64,000 nt of DNA, taken from Acidobacteriota bacterium. Lineage in GTDB: Bacteria > Acidobacteriota > Holophagae > Thermotomaculales > Thermotomaculaceae. Below are positions 41,166 through 49,283 of this stretch, piece after piece (the first letter of the stretch is position 1; each line of letters opens with the position of its first letter). Made by a program: the position numbers and the translations under genes. The notes beneath the pieces were generated by a model. The model worked only from the letters and a program-made list of their open reading frames with translations. It did not search any database and was not told where the DNA came from. The stretch covers positions 23,666 to 87,665 of the forward strand of contig JAADGL010000055.1 in the NCBI GenBank assembly GCA_013152385.1, read 5' to 3'.

Positions 41166-44100
41166 TCAGGCCAGTGAGCGCAGGAGATTGCCGATCCGGG
41201 CAATAAATGATTCAATTTCTTCTTTTTCCCGGCGTTCAATCCGGAAAAAACCGCTGGCGTCAAGTGTCACTCCCGGCGTATCTGGAATCATAGCCAGAAG
41301 TTTTTCTATTTTTATGGAATGATGCTCTCCCGGGGTGATTGTACAGGTGCTGCCTTTAAAAGAGATGGATAGGATTCCCAGTTTTCTGGCAATAAGCCGG
41401 ACCCGGTGCCCTGCGGTTAATCGTTGCAGCTGAGGCGGCGGTGTTCCGAACCGGTCCGCAATTTCATCTACAGTCTGTTTCAACTTTTCCATTGACGTTG
41501 CCATTCCCATGCGGCGGTAGAAGGACAGGCGGATGGAGCTGCTCTCAATGTAATTTGCCGGGATTCGGCCCCAATGCCCGATTTCCAGTACCGTTTCTTC
41601 TTCGACAATCTCATCGGATGATTTGATTTTTCTAACGGTTTTTTCCAGCATATCAAGGTACATTTCAAATCCGACGGCATTGATGTGGCCGCTCTGTTTT
41701 GCTCCCAGCAAGTCGCCGGCCCCCCGGAGCTCGAGGTCCAGCATCGCGATGCGGAACCCCGCGCCCAGATGGGAAAATTCTTCCAGTGCCTGCAGCCGTT
41801 TCCGTGCGTCTTCGGACAGTGTGTGTTTTCCCGGTGTGATCAGGTAAGCATAGGCAGGTCTGTCCGAACGCCCGATACGTCCCCTGAGCTGGTAGAGCTG
41901 GGACAGGCCGAAGGTATGGGCTTCGTTGATAAACATGGTATTTGCAATGGAGACATCCATTCCGTTTTCAATAATCGCGGTGCTGACCAGGATGTCAATT
42001 TCGTGCCGGAAAAACCGCAGCATAACGCTTTCCAGTTCCGCTTCCGGCAGCTGGCCGTGGGCAACGGCAATCCTGGTGCCGGGGGGAGAGAGTTTTCGAA
42101 CCGTGTCTGCCAGTGTTTCAATGGTCCGGACATGGTTGTTGACAAAGTAAATTTGTCCGCCCCGTTTCAGTTCGTACCGGATTGCTTCCGAGATGGTGAG
42201 GGGGTCAAACACGATGTGGTAGGTGTTGATTGCCAGACGGTCTCTGGGAGGGGATTCAATGATACTGATGTCTTTCAGCCCCATGACCGACATGTTCAAG
42301 GTTCTGGGAATTGGTGTGGCACTGAGGGAGAGGACTTCAACATTCTGTTTCAGCATTTTCATTTTTTCTTTGTGGAGAACACCGAATTTCTGTTCTTCGT
42401 CTACAATTAACAGGCCCAGTTTCGGTACAATAACATCTTTGGAAAGAAGGCGGTGGGTACCGATGAGAATGTCCGCTTCCCCCGCGGCGGCTTCCTGCAA
42501 TGTTTTTTTCTGTTCCATCGGGGATACAAACCTGGAGAGCATACGGATTTCCACCGGAAAACGGCTGAAACGTTCCCGGAAGGTCTGATAATGCTGAAAC
42601 GCCAGCACCGTTGTCGGGGCGAGAACCATCACCTGACGGCCGTTGTCCACCGCCTTGAAGACGGCACGCATGGCAACTTCCGTTTTTCCGAATCCCACAT
42701 CTCCGCAGAGAAGACGGTCCATGGGTGCGGCGGCTTCCATGTCTTTTTTAATTTCTTCAATAGCCTGAATCTGGTCTTCCGTCTCATTGTAGGGGAATAA
42801 CTCTTCAAATTCCTGCTGCCACATGGAATCGGGGGGATAGGCAATTCCCCTGGCCAGTTTTCGTTTTGCATACAATCGGAGCAATTCTTCCGCGTATTGT
42901 GAGATTTCTTTTTGAATTTGTCTTTTTGTTTTTTTCCACGATGCGGAACGGAGGCTGGAAAGCTGCACCGCAGTATCGGAACCCTGATATTTCTGCAGCA
43001 GGTGGAGCCGGGAGACCGGCAGCAGCACTTTTGAATTTCCCTGGAACAGCAGTTCCAGACATTCTTCGGAGGCTTCGTCCACCGACATTGTTTTCATCCC
43101 TTCAAAACGGGCAATTCCGTAATCCATGTGAACGACGTAATCTCCCGGTTTGATGTCGGAGAAGTCTGAAAAAAACGGGCTGTAAGCCGGTGTGCGGTGC
43201 TTTTCCCGGCGCCGTCCCGGAAAAAGGTCAGCTGTGGTAAGGAAAATCAGGCGGTTTTTAATCTCAAAGCCGGTGCGCAGGGGGGTTTCTTCCAGCAAAA
43301 CCGCTTCTTCTTCAACCGGAGTTCTGGAATAGGGAATCCCGTTTTCAAAAAGAAAGTTTTCCATCTGATCGGATTCCGCCGGATTTCGCACCCCGAGGAT
43401 AACCGGTGTTTTTTTCAGTGCGGAGGTGATGATTCCGGTGACGGCAACGGCTTTTCCTCCGATTGAAAGGGTGGCAAAAGGCCCGGGCCCGCTATTCCCC
43501 GAAATCATGAATTGTTTGTGTGAAGCGTAAAATTCCGATAGTTTTTCCATTGTCAGGAAATGTTTGGCAGGATTCAGCCCGATGTAGCCCTGAGGCACCG
43601 CCTGTTGATAATCCCCTGCAATTTTTTTTAGAAAAGATACCGCCGCGGTCTGAACTTCGGCCGGGTCGAGGATTACGATTGTGTGTTCCCGGAACAACCC
43701 GTTCATGGCGGTTTCGGGCCAGAGAATATGGAAATAGTGGTCAAATCCCTCCAGTTCTCCGGCATGAATCAGGTTCAGTTTTTCTTCCAATTCAAGTTTC
43801 AGGTTCGGGCCGGAGAATTCCCGTGCAAATGCTTCCGCGAAGTGCTTCCGGTTTTCCGCCGTATCATCGAACAGCCGGGCCGGATAAATTTCGATTTCTG
43901 TCAGTTTTGTCATGGAGCGCTGGGTAATGGGGTCAAAATGCCGGATGGAAACTACAGTGTCAAATTCTGTTTCCATTCTGATCGGGGCATCAAGATTGAT
44001 GGGAAAGACGTCCACGATATCTCCCCTCCGGGAGAATTCGCCCCGGACACGGACAACATCCGCCGCTTCATATCCGATTCGTGCCAATTTTTCCGCCAGT

Positions 44101-44519
44101 GTTGTTACAGACAATTCTTCTCCGCTGTGAACCGTAAGGAAAAGCGAATGAATTGTCTGCGGGCCCGGAAAACGGGCCAGGAGTGTGGTGGGATGGGCCA
44201 CCGTGATATTACGGCGGTTTGAGGGTTCCGCAATGGATTTCAGCGCGCCGAACCACTGCCGTTTTACTTTCAGGTGGGGAGAGAGAAAAGAAGATGGCAT
44301 CACGGCGGTTTCCGGCAGAATGTTGGCATCCGGCATGTCCCGTTTGATTGTTTTAACAGCTGTTTCATCTGCTGTGACCAGGAGGACCGGCCCGGTGCTT
44401 TTTTCCGTAAGAAAAGACAGGAAGAGTGTCAGTAGAGAACCCGGAAGGGGGGGGAGTTTTGCCCCGTTTTTTTCTAACATATCGGAAAACAAAGAAAAGA
44501 CAATGTGTTTCAGGTTCAC
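41166..44519 (-). CDS. mfd: Transcription-repair coupling factor Mfd
   Basis: 1117 residues. Mfd removes stalled RNA polymerase and recruits UvrA. In order: UvrB-like N-terminal domains; RNAP-interaction domain (KPGDYVVHMDYGIARFEGM); translocase motifs (LCGDVGFGKTEVAMRA, VDEEQKFGV, LSATPIPRTLNMS, QLRGRIGRS); and C-terminal TRCF domain. The start is GTG at 44519 with GGAGGG 4 nt upstream. The frame stays open to 44708, but that extension crosses a terminator and a candidate small RNA and is rejected. Confidence 0.95.
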   Translation of the reverse strand: MNLKHIVFSLFSDMLEKNGAKLPPLPGSLLTLFLSFLTEKSTGPVLLVTADETAVKTIKRDMPDANILPETAVMPSSFLSPHLKVKRQWFGALKSIAEPSNRRNITVAHPTTLLARFPGPQTIHSLFLTVHSGEELSVTTLAEKLARIGYEAADVVRVRGEFSRRGDIVDVFPINLDAPIRMETEFDTVVSIRHFDPITQRSMTKLTEIEIYPARLFDDTAENRKHFAEAFAREFSGPNLKLELEEKLNLIHAGELEGFDHYFHILWPETAMNGLFREHTIVILDPAEVQTAAVSFLKKIAGDYQQAVPQGYIGLNPAKHFLTMEKLSEFYASHKQFMISGNSGPGPFATLSIGGKAVAVTGIITSALKKTPVILGVRNPAESDQMENFLFENGIPYSRTPVEEEAVLLEETPLRTGFEIKNRLIFLTTADLFPGRRREKHRTPAYSPFFSDFSDIKPGDYVVHMDYGIARFEGMKTMSVDEASEECLELLFQGNSKVLLPVSRLHLLQKYQGSDTAVQLSSLRSASWKKTKRQIQKEISQYAEELLRLYAKRKLARGIAYPPDSMWQQEFEELFPYNETEDQIQAIEEIKKDMEAAAPMDRLLCGDVGFGKTEVAMRAVFKAVDNGRQVMVLAPTTVLAFQHYQTFRERFSRFPVEIRMLSRFVSPMEQKKTLQEAAAGEADILIGTHRLLSKDVIVPKLGLLIVDEEQKFGVLHKEKMKMLKQNVEVLSLSATPIPRTLNMSVMGLKDISIIESPPRDRLAINTYHIVFDPLTISEAIRYELKRGGQIYFVNNHVRTIETLADTVRKLSPPGTRIAVAHGQLPEAELESVMLRFFRHEIDILVSTAIIENGMDVSIANTMFINEAHTFGLSQLYQLRGRIGRSDRPAYAYLITPGKHTLSEDARKRLQALEEFSHLGAGFRIAMLDLELRGAGDLLGAKQSGHINAVGFEMYLDMLEKTVRKIKSSDEIVEEETVLEIGHWGRIPANYIESSSIRLSFYRRMGMATSMEKLKQTVDEIADRFGTPPPQLQRLTAGHRVRLIARKLGILSISFKGSTCTITPGEHHSIKIEKLLAMIPDTPGVTLDASGFFRIERREKEEIESFIARIGNLLRSLA

Positions 44520-44615
44520 ACAACCCTCCGAGGAAGCATTGTAACATAGTCGGCAGTGTCCGTGTACCGCGGAGGGAGACAAGACCCTCTTTGATGAAAG
44601 CGAATGGTTTTTTGC

Positions 44616-44647
44616 ATTAAAAAACCGGCCCGGGGCAGGGCCGGTTT
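44616..44647 (-). terminator. Intrinsic terminator of the candidate small RNA
   Basis: On this strand AAACCGGCCC pairs perfectly with GGGCCGGTTT (10 bp, 6-nt loop), followed by six T. Nothing that needs terminating lies between it and the peroxiredoxin terminator except the candidate small RNA. Confidence 0.85.
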
Positions 44648-44758
44648 GGGGTTGGCATTTGGGAGAGGGTTGAATGGAGGTCATGCTCATCCAAATGCCT
44701 GTTTCCATTTCCGGGGTGTTGAGGGGAGATGGCCTGAAATGGAAACCGCTTCAGCAAC
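44616..44758 (-). ncRNA. Candidate sigma-54-dependent small RNA with C-rich loops
   Basis: From the predicted start near 44758 the RNA would be about 143 nt. It folds into three adjacent hairpins. Hairpin 1 has a perfect 11-bp stem (44746-44736 with 44711-44701) and a 24-nt loop rich in CUCCCCUC and CACCCC. Hairpin 2 has a perfect 9-bp stem (44699-44691 with 44662-44654) and a 28-nt loop with ACCUCC and CCCUCUC. Hairpin 3 is the terminator. The loops are complementary to Shine-Dalgarno sequences (GGAGG), a property of several known post-transcriptional regulators. No supported ORF lies within it. Family not recognised. Confidence 0.6.
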
Positions 44759-44768
44759 TCATTAAATA

Positions 44769-44784
44769 TGCAAACTTCATGCCA
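44769..44784 (-). promoter_or_regulatory. Sigma-54 promoter of the candidate small RNA
   Basis: On this strand TGGCAT-GAAGT-TTGCA has GG and GC exactly 12 nt apart. A direct repeat of TGAAAATCC with a 10-bp period (44816-44808 and 44806-44798) lies just upstream. Confidence 0.7.
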
Positions 44785-44882
44785 CTTTGTGACTGTTGGA
44801 TTTTCAGGGATTTTCACAGTTTTCCGCCTGCAGGTATGTCACACTGGCGCTTTCGTCTGCCAGAATGGCAGGTTTTGCCAAT

Positions 44883-44907
44883 TAAAAAAGGGGAGCGGCT
44901 GCTCCCC
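44883..44907 (-). terminator. Terminator of the peroxiredoxin gene
   Basis: GGGGAGC and GCTCCCC form a 7-bp stem with a 4-nt loop, then six T, starting 8 bp after the peroxiredoxin stop. Confidence 0.85.
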
Positions 44908-44915
44908 TGTTATGA

Positions 44916-45614
44916 TTACGGTTTCCAGACCTTCCAGACCTTTCCCACCAGGTCGGGGCCCGGTTTCAGGGTGGGCTTTCCCGGTGTCCAGCCGGATGGG
45001 GTGGCTTCGGTGCCTTTGCTTTTCCGAACCAGCTGGAAAGCCTGAACCTGCCGGAATGTTTCTTCCAGATTCCGGCCCACAGCCGGTGTCAGCACTTCCA
45101 TTGCCTGAATCACTCCATCCGGGTCAATGATGAATCTGCCCCGGATATCAACTCCGGCAGCTTCATCGTAAACGCCGTATATCCTGCCAATGGCGCCGCT
45201 TCCATCGGATGCCATCGGAAAGGGGATTCCACCGTCTACCATTTTCTGCAATTCCTCTTCATCCCAGACTTTGTGAACAAACTGGCTGTCCACGCTGACG
45301 GCAATAATTTCCACTCCGAGTTTCTGGAACCGGTCAAACTGGTCAGCGACCGCTGACAATTCGGTTGGTCAGACGAAGGTAAAATCGCCGGGATAAAAAC
45401 AGAGCAACACCCATTTTCCAAGGTAATCGGACAGTTTAACGGATGTAAATCCGCCTTTCAGGTATGCGGGGGCTTCAAAATCCGGGGCTTTCTGCCCAAC
45501 TTTTGCCTGCATCGTCATCTCCTCTTCCGGTACCGGGGATGTGTTCTCCGGTACGGTTTTTGTTTCGCTGCCCACAACAGAACCGGTGGGGCGGCCGCAG
45601 CCGACATCAGCCAT
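44916..45614 (-). CDS. Selenocysteine-containing peroxiredoxin
   Basis: 232 residues read through one in-frame TGA (45371-45369). The peroxiredoxin active site reads [13 protein letters not shown], so the UGA replaces exactly the peroxidatic Cys of the AhpC/Prx family. The frame continues with [23 protein letters not shown] and a tail [12 protein letters not shown]; no C-terminal VCP resolving Cys is present. A SECIS-like hairpin follows the UGA. Start is ATG at 45614 with GGAAGGAGG 5 nt upstream; the first 33 residues are an extension with a CGRP motif. Standard gene callers would split it in two. Selenoproteins of this type are known in anaerobic bacteria. Confidence 0.9.
45336..45371 (-). 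promoter_or_regulatory. Bacterial SECIS-like element
   Basis: After the UGA (45371-45369) come six unpaired bases, then GAAUU/AGUUU (5 bp, with G-U pairs and one bulged C) stacked on GUCAGC/GCUGAC (6 bp), closed by the loop GGUC. The loop starts 17 nt after the UGA and has G in its first two positions, both as expected for SelB-recognised bacterial SECIS. Confidence 0.75.
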
Positions 45615-45667
45615 ATCTTCCTCCTTCCCAGATCGGGAACATTATTGAAACTAACGCTACTTTATAG

Positions 45668-45696
45668 AATTTAAGGAAGATTTCTGTTTTTGTCAA
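45668..45696 (-). promoter_or_regulatory. Probable promoter of the peroxiredoxin gene
   Basis: On this strand TTGACA (45696-45691), a 17-bp spacer and TAAATT (45673-45668). The -35 is perfect; the -10 is weak. It lies in the 106-bp gap after the M2 peptidase gene. Confidence 0.5.
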
Positions 45697-45720
45697 CCAT
45701 TCCTGACAACAATCTCCCCA

Positions 45721-47418
45721 TTATTTTCCGGCTGTTTCCGCAGAGATGAACTGGTCCCGATAATAGGCGGGAGTCAGTTTTTTACCGGTGGCACGCCGAA
45801 TCATTTCGTTCCATTTGTAGCGGGCACCCGGGGCAAATACTTTTTCTTTGAGAAAATTTCCGACAGCGGGGTTTTCTCCGAGAAAAGTCTGGCGGATGTT
45901 GCCGGTTTTCAGAATATTTGTGGCAATATAGGATTGGAATTGAGATGCCAGCATTTCTCCCAGCATGTAATTCTGGTAATACACCGGATAGATGGCGATA
46001 TGAATTTTGGCGGCCCAGTCCGGATTGTTCCGTCCGTCCGGTTCCCGGAGAAGCTGATATTTTTCTTTCAGCTGCCACCAGAGTTTGTTGAAATAGTCAA
46101 TACCTCTATCCGGGTTTTCATACAAAGCCTTTTCAAACCGCATCATCACCTGACACCAGCGGGAAAAAGTGAGCTGCTGAAATTTCATATCCTTATAGAG
46201 TTCAGGTGCGATTTTCTCTGCTGTTTTTTCGTCCACTCCGCAGTATGTTTTGAGGAATTTGGGGTTCTTTGCCTGACGGCCGAACATCATGGCAACGGCT
46301 TCGGTGGTAAAACTGTGGGCCGGTTCCCGGAGCAGGTAGGGAAGGCCTTTTCCAAGGTATTTGTCGTACATGGCGTGGCCCAGTTCGTGGAGAAGGGTGT
46401 CCATCCATTCCGCATCCGGTTTCAGGTTGGTGAGGATTCGGATGTCCTGTTCGTGATCAATATCGGTGGAAAACGCGTGCTGCATTTTCCCCGGCTGTTC
46501 ATAGAGGGAACTTCGTTTCAGCACACTGTCCACCGAGAGCCCGATGCTTCCGTAGAATTTTTTCGCGATGGCAACAAGGTCTTTTCCGGCGTAGAATTCG
46601 TCGGGATTCACCAAGCCGGGCGCGACACCGTCCTGAAAAAACGGGTCTTCGTAGTGCCAGGGCATAAGTTTGTCTTTCGGGACACCGTATTTTCTGGCCT
46701 GAATGCTGTCCATCTCATCTTTTACTTTCGCGTATTCCCCGCGAATCATGGTGTCCAGCCGGTCAAAAAGGGCAACAAGGTCTTTGTCATTCAGGTCCGA
46801 AAGTGCCAGTGACATTTGAAAATAATTGTCATATCCCAGAGATTTTGCCAGTTTATTTCTCAGTTTTGCCAGTTCAATCACGTCCGGTGCGACTTCCGCG
46901 CCGATTTGTTTGGTCCCTTCCCATGCCAGTTTCCGCTTTTCCATATCTTTTGTTTCGGTTTTCAGAATTTCTTTCAAAGCGTTGTCCGGGACTTTTTTTC
47001 CGTTTAAGGTGGCACGGAAGGTATTGAATTTCTGTTCCACTTCGGATTGCTTTTCAATGATTTTTTTCAGCAGGGCAGGGTCACCCTGATTGGGGGCGAA
47101 GGTTTCATACAGAATTTCCATTTCCCGTTTTAAAACCGGGTCTTTAATTCCTTCTTTCAAAAATCCCTTGATTTTTTCAAAGTCCGCGCTGTTGGAGCGG
47201 ATTTTGGTCAGTTTCAGCTCCAGTTCGGATGCTTCCCTGTATTTCGCGGCGTCGCCGGTGACGGAGGCGTCCCAGTCCGCGAGGTTTGCCTGTTTTTCCA
47301 GCGGTTTTACAGCCGCGACATAATCGGCGATAAATTTTTTCATCTCCTGCTCCCTGTTTCCATTCTGACAGGATACGAGAAAAACAGTTCCCACCAGAAG
47401 TACGAAAAATGTCTTCAT
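45721..47418 (-). CDS. M2-family (ACE-like) metallopeptidase lipoprotein
   Basis: 565 residues. A lipoprotein signal (FFVLLVGTVFLVSC) places it on a membrane facing the periplasm. The zinc site is LLHELGHAMYDKYL (HExxH, about 345) with the third ligand Glu in FTTEAVAMM about 25 residues later, as in peptidyl-dipeptidase A (M2). Such enzymes remove dipeptides from peptide C-termini. Start at 47418 (MKTFF) has AGGGGG 7 nt upstream; a nearer ATG at 47424 abuts it. Follows cysS by 23 bp, so probably cotranscribed. Confidence 0.8.
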   Translation of the reverse strand: MKTFFVLLVGTVFLVSCQNGNREQEMKKFIADYVAAVKPLEKQANLADWDASVTGDAAKYREASELELKLTKIRSNSADFEKIKGFLKEGIKDPVLKREMEILYETFAPNQGDPALLKKIIEKQSEVEQKFNTFRATLNGKKVPDNALKEILKTETKDMEKRKLAWEGTKQIGAEVAPDVIELAKLRNKLAKSLGYDNYFQMSLALSDLNDKDLVALFDRLDTMIRGEYAKVKDEMDSIQARKYGVPKDKLMPWHYEDPFFQDGVAPGLVNPDEFYAGKDLVAIAKKFYGSIGLSVDSVLKRSSLYEQPGKMQHAFSTDIDHEQDIRILTNLKPDAEWMDTLLHELGHAMYDKYLGKGLPYLLREPAHSFTTEAVAMMFGRQAKNPKFLKTYCGVDEKTAEKIAPELYKDMKFQQLTFSRWCQVMMRFEKALYENPDRGIDYFNKLWWQLKEKYQLLREPDGRNNPDWAAKIHIAIYPVYYQNYMLGEMLASQFQSYIATNILKTGNIRQTFLGENPAVGNFLKEKVFAPGARYKWNEMIRRATGKKLTPAYYRDQFISAETAGK

Positions 47419-47441
47419 TGGCATTCCCCCTGCTATTTTGT

Positions 47442-48845
47442 TCAGGATTTTACCTGTTTCAGCCGTTTGAACCGGGTGGCGTCCCGGGTATCTTCCAGGA
47501 TAATTCCCATCTCTTTCAGCTGATCCCGGATTTCGTCCGCCCGGGCGAAGTTTCGGTCTTTTCTGGCCTGATTGCGTTCGTCAATGAGTTTCATGATTTC
47601 TTCATCCGCCAGTTCTTCCCCGAAATGAAAGCAGGCGATAACGGTATTCAGCTCGTCAAGAAATGCCAGTATTTCCGTCTTGTTATCTTCGGGAACCTGA
47701 GAGTCGGGATATTTTGTGTTGATTTCCCGGATGAATTCAAAAAGCGCCGCCAGGCCGCCTGAAATATTCAGATCATCGTCCATCGCGGCGGTGAATTGTG
47801 CCCGGTATTTCGTAATCAGCTCCGATACGGAACCGGAACGGGGATTCCGGTTCGCGGTCTGGCTCACGGCGTTGTAAAAACTTTCAACCCGGCCGATGGC
47901 TTTTGCGGCGTTTTCCAGTGAGTCGAAGGTGAAATTCAATTGTTTCCGGTAGTGGGCGGCAATGAGGGTGTAGCGGATGGCCATGGGGTCGTAGCCTTTT
48001 TCCAGCAGCTGGCGCAGGGTGAAGAAATTCCCCAGGGATTTGCTCATTTTTTTCCCTTCCACAATGAGATATTTGCAGTGAACCCAGTGGCGGACAAAGG
48101 TTTTGCCGGTTGCCGCTTCGCTCTGGGCAATTTCATTTTCATGGTGAGGGAAAATCAAATCTTCTCCCCCTGCGTGGATATCCAGTGTCTCGCCGAGATA
48201 TTTCATGGACATTACCGAACATTCCAGATGCCAGCCCGGGCGGCCTTCCCCGAAAGGGCTGTGCCACGCCGGTTCGTTTTCTTCTTTTTTCCCTTTCCAC
48301 AGAACAAAATCCCGGACATCATCTTTCTCGTATTCGTCGCTGTCCACGCTGACTCCGGTTCTGATTTCCCTGCGGTCCAGCCCGGAAAGCCGTCCGTAGG
48401 TGGGCAGGCTGGAAATGTTAAAGTAAACCGACCCGTCTTTTTCGTAGGCGTGGCCCTTTTCCAGCAGTGTGGAAACCAGTTCGATCATTTCTTCAATGGT
48501 CCGGGTGGCACGGGGATAGAATTCCACACTTTCCATGTTCAGTGTTTTGCAGTCTTCCATGAAAGCCTCAATGTACTTTTTTGTGTATTCATCCAGGCCC
48601 AGCCCCTGTTCGGCTGCTTTGCGGATTGTTTTATCGTCCACATCGGTCAGATTCATCACCTGTTTTACCTGGTATCCGCGGAATTTCAGGTAGCGGCGCA
48701 TCAGATCTTCAAAACAGAAGGTACGGAAATTGCCGATATGGGCATAGTCGTATACGGTCGGCCCGCAGGTGTAGATGGTCACGAGCTTGTCATTTAAAGG
48801 GGTAAATTCTTCTATTTTCCGGGTCAATGTGTTGTACAGTCTCAT
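47442..48845 (-). CDS. cysS: Cysteinyl-tRNA synthetase
   Basis: 467 residues, normal length. Class I synthetase motifs are HIGN (HIGH box, about 36) and KMSKS (about 266). Zinc ligands are seen in YTCGPTVYD, in HLECSVMS and in FPHHENEIAQSEA, the CysRS zinc site. ATG at 48845 with GGAG 6 nt upstream is chosen; ATG at 48857 lacks a site. An extended -10 promoter lies at 48873-48881. Confidence 0.96.
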   Translation of the reverse strand: MRLYNTLTRKIEEFTPLNDKLVTIYTCGPTVYDYAHIGNFRTFCFEDLMRRYLKFRGYQVKQVMNLTDVDDKTIRKAAEQGLGLDEYTKKYIEAFMEDCKTLNMESVEFYPRATRTIEEMIELVSTLLEKGHAYEKDGSVYFNISSLPTYGRLSGLDRREIRTGVSVDSDEYEKDDVRDFVLWKGKKEENEPAWHSPFGEGRPGWHLECSVMSMKYLGETLDIHAGGEDLIFPHHENEIAQSEAATGKTFVRHWVHCKYLIVEGKKMSKSLGNFFTLRQLLEKGYDPMAIRYTLIAAHYRKQLNFTFDSLENAAKAIGRVESFYNAVSQTANRNPRSGSVSELITKYRAQFTAAMDDDLNISGGLAALFEFIREINTKYPDSQVPEDNKTEILAFLDELNTVIACFHFGEELADEEIMKLIDERNQARKDRNFARADEIRDQLKEMGIILEDTRDATRFKRLKQVKS

Positions 48846-48872
48846 CTTCCACTCCATTTTGTATTCCCGCGA

Positions 48873-48881
48873 ATTATACCA
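48873..48881 (-). promoter_or_regulatory. Extended -10 promoter of cysS
   Basis: On this strand TGGTATAAT gives the TGnTATAAT extended -10, about 28 nt upstream of the start codon. No good -35 is needed for this class and none is seen. Confidence 0.6.
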
Positions 48882-49283
48882 CAGCTGTATTGCAGAAACG
48901 GGACTGCGGAAGTGCCGGCGAAATTATCGGTTTGTATGTGTGCTGTCCTTCTTTCAGAGGGACACCCAAGCCAGGGTCATAAATGAAAGATCGGCGGGGG
49001 TATGGAGGAGAGAACGCAGAGACAAAAAAATGGCTCCGGAGGAGAGACTTGAACTCCCGACAAAGTGGTTAACAGCCACCTGCTCTACCAACTGAGCTAC
49101 TCCGGAACCCATCAGGCGAAACGAATAGTAGCAAATCCCCAATCCCCTGAAATGCGTCAACAGTTTTTTTGATTTTGCGGGCCGCACCCTGTTTTTATGT
49201 AACTTATGCTTATGTAAGATGATGGGTCCTTTTTTGCTTGAACCCCCTGCCGCCTGCTTTCATCATTTTTTGTTTTACGGCGG
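48882..49283. other. Intergenic region around tRNA-Asn
   Basis: Apart from tRNA-Asn no gene is supported. On the minus strand the tRNA is followed directly by a run of T (49024-49030 on the plus strand read as A), consistent with termination. The 49107-49283 part contains a TTGACG on the minus strand (about 49153-49158) with no -10 at the right distance. The rest shows no recognisable element. Confidence 0.45.
49031..49106 (-). tRNA. tRNA-Asn (GTT)
   Basis: 76 nt with encoded CCA. Acceptor TCCGGAG pairs with CTCCGGA. The anticodon loop CTGTTAA gives GUU, reading AAU/AAC. D-loop GTAGCTCAGTTGGTAGAGC and T-arm GTTCAAGTC are standard. Confidence 0.97.

Noticed and set aside
44520..44708. 63 extra codons upstream of Mfd
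   Set aside because: They cross a terminator hairpin and the candidate sRNA; GTG at 44519 has GGAGGG and the protein begins there like other Mfd proteins.
44617..44817. 66-codon open frame on the minus strand inside the candidate sRNA
   Set aside because: It starts upstream of the predicted promoter and transcription start, and has no ribosome site.
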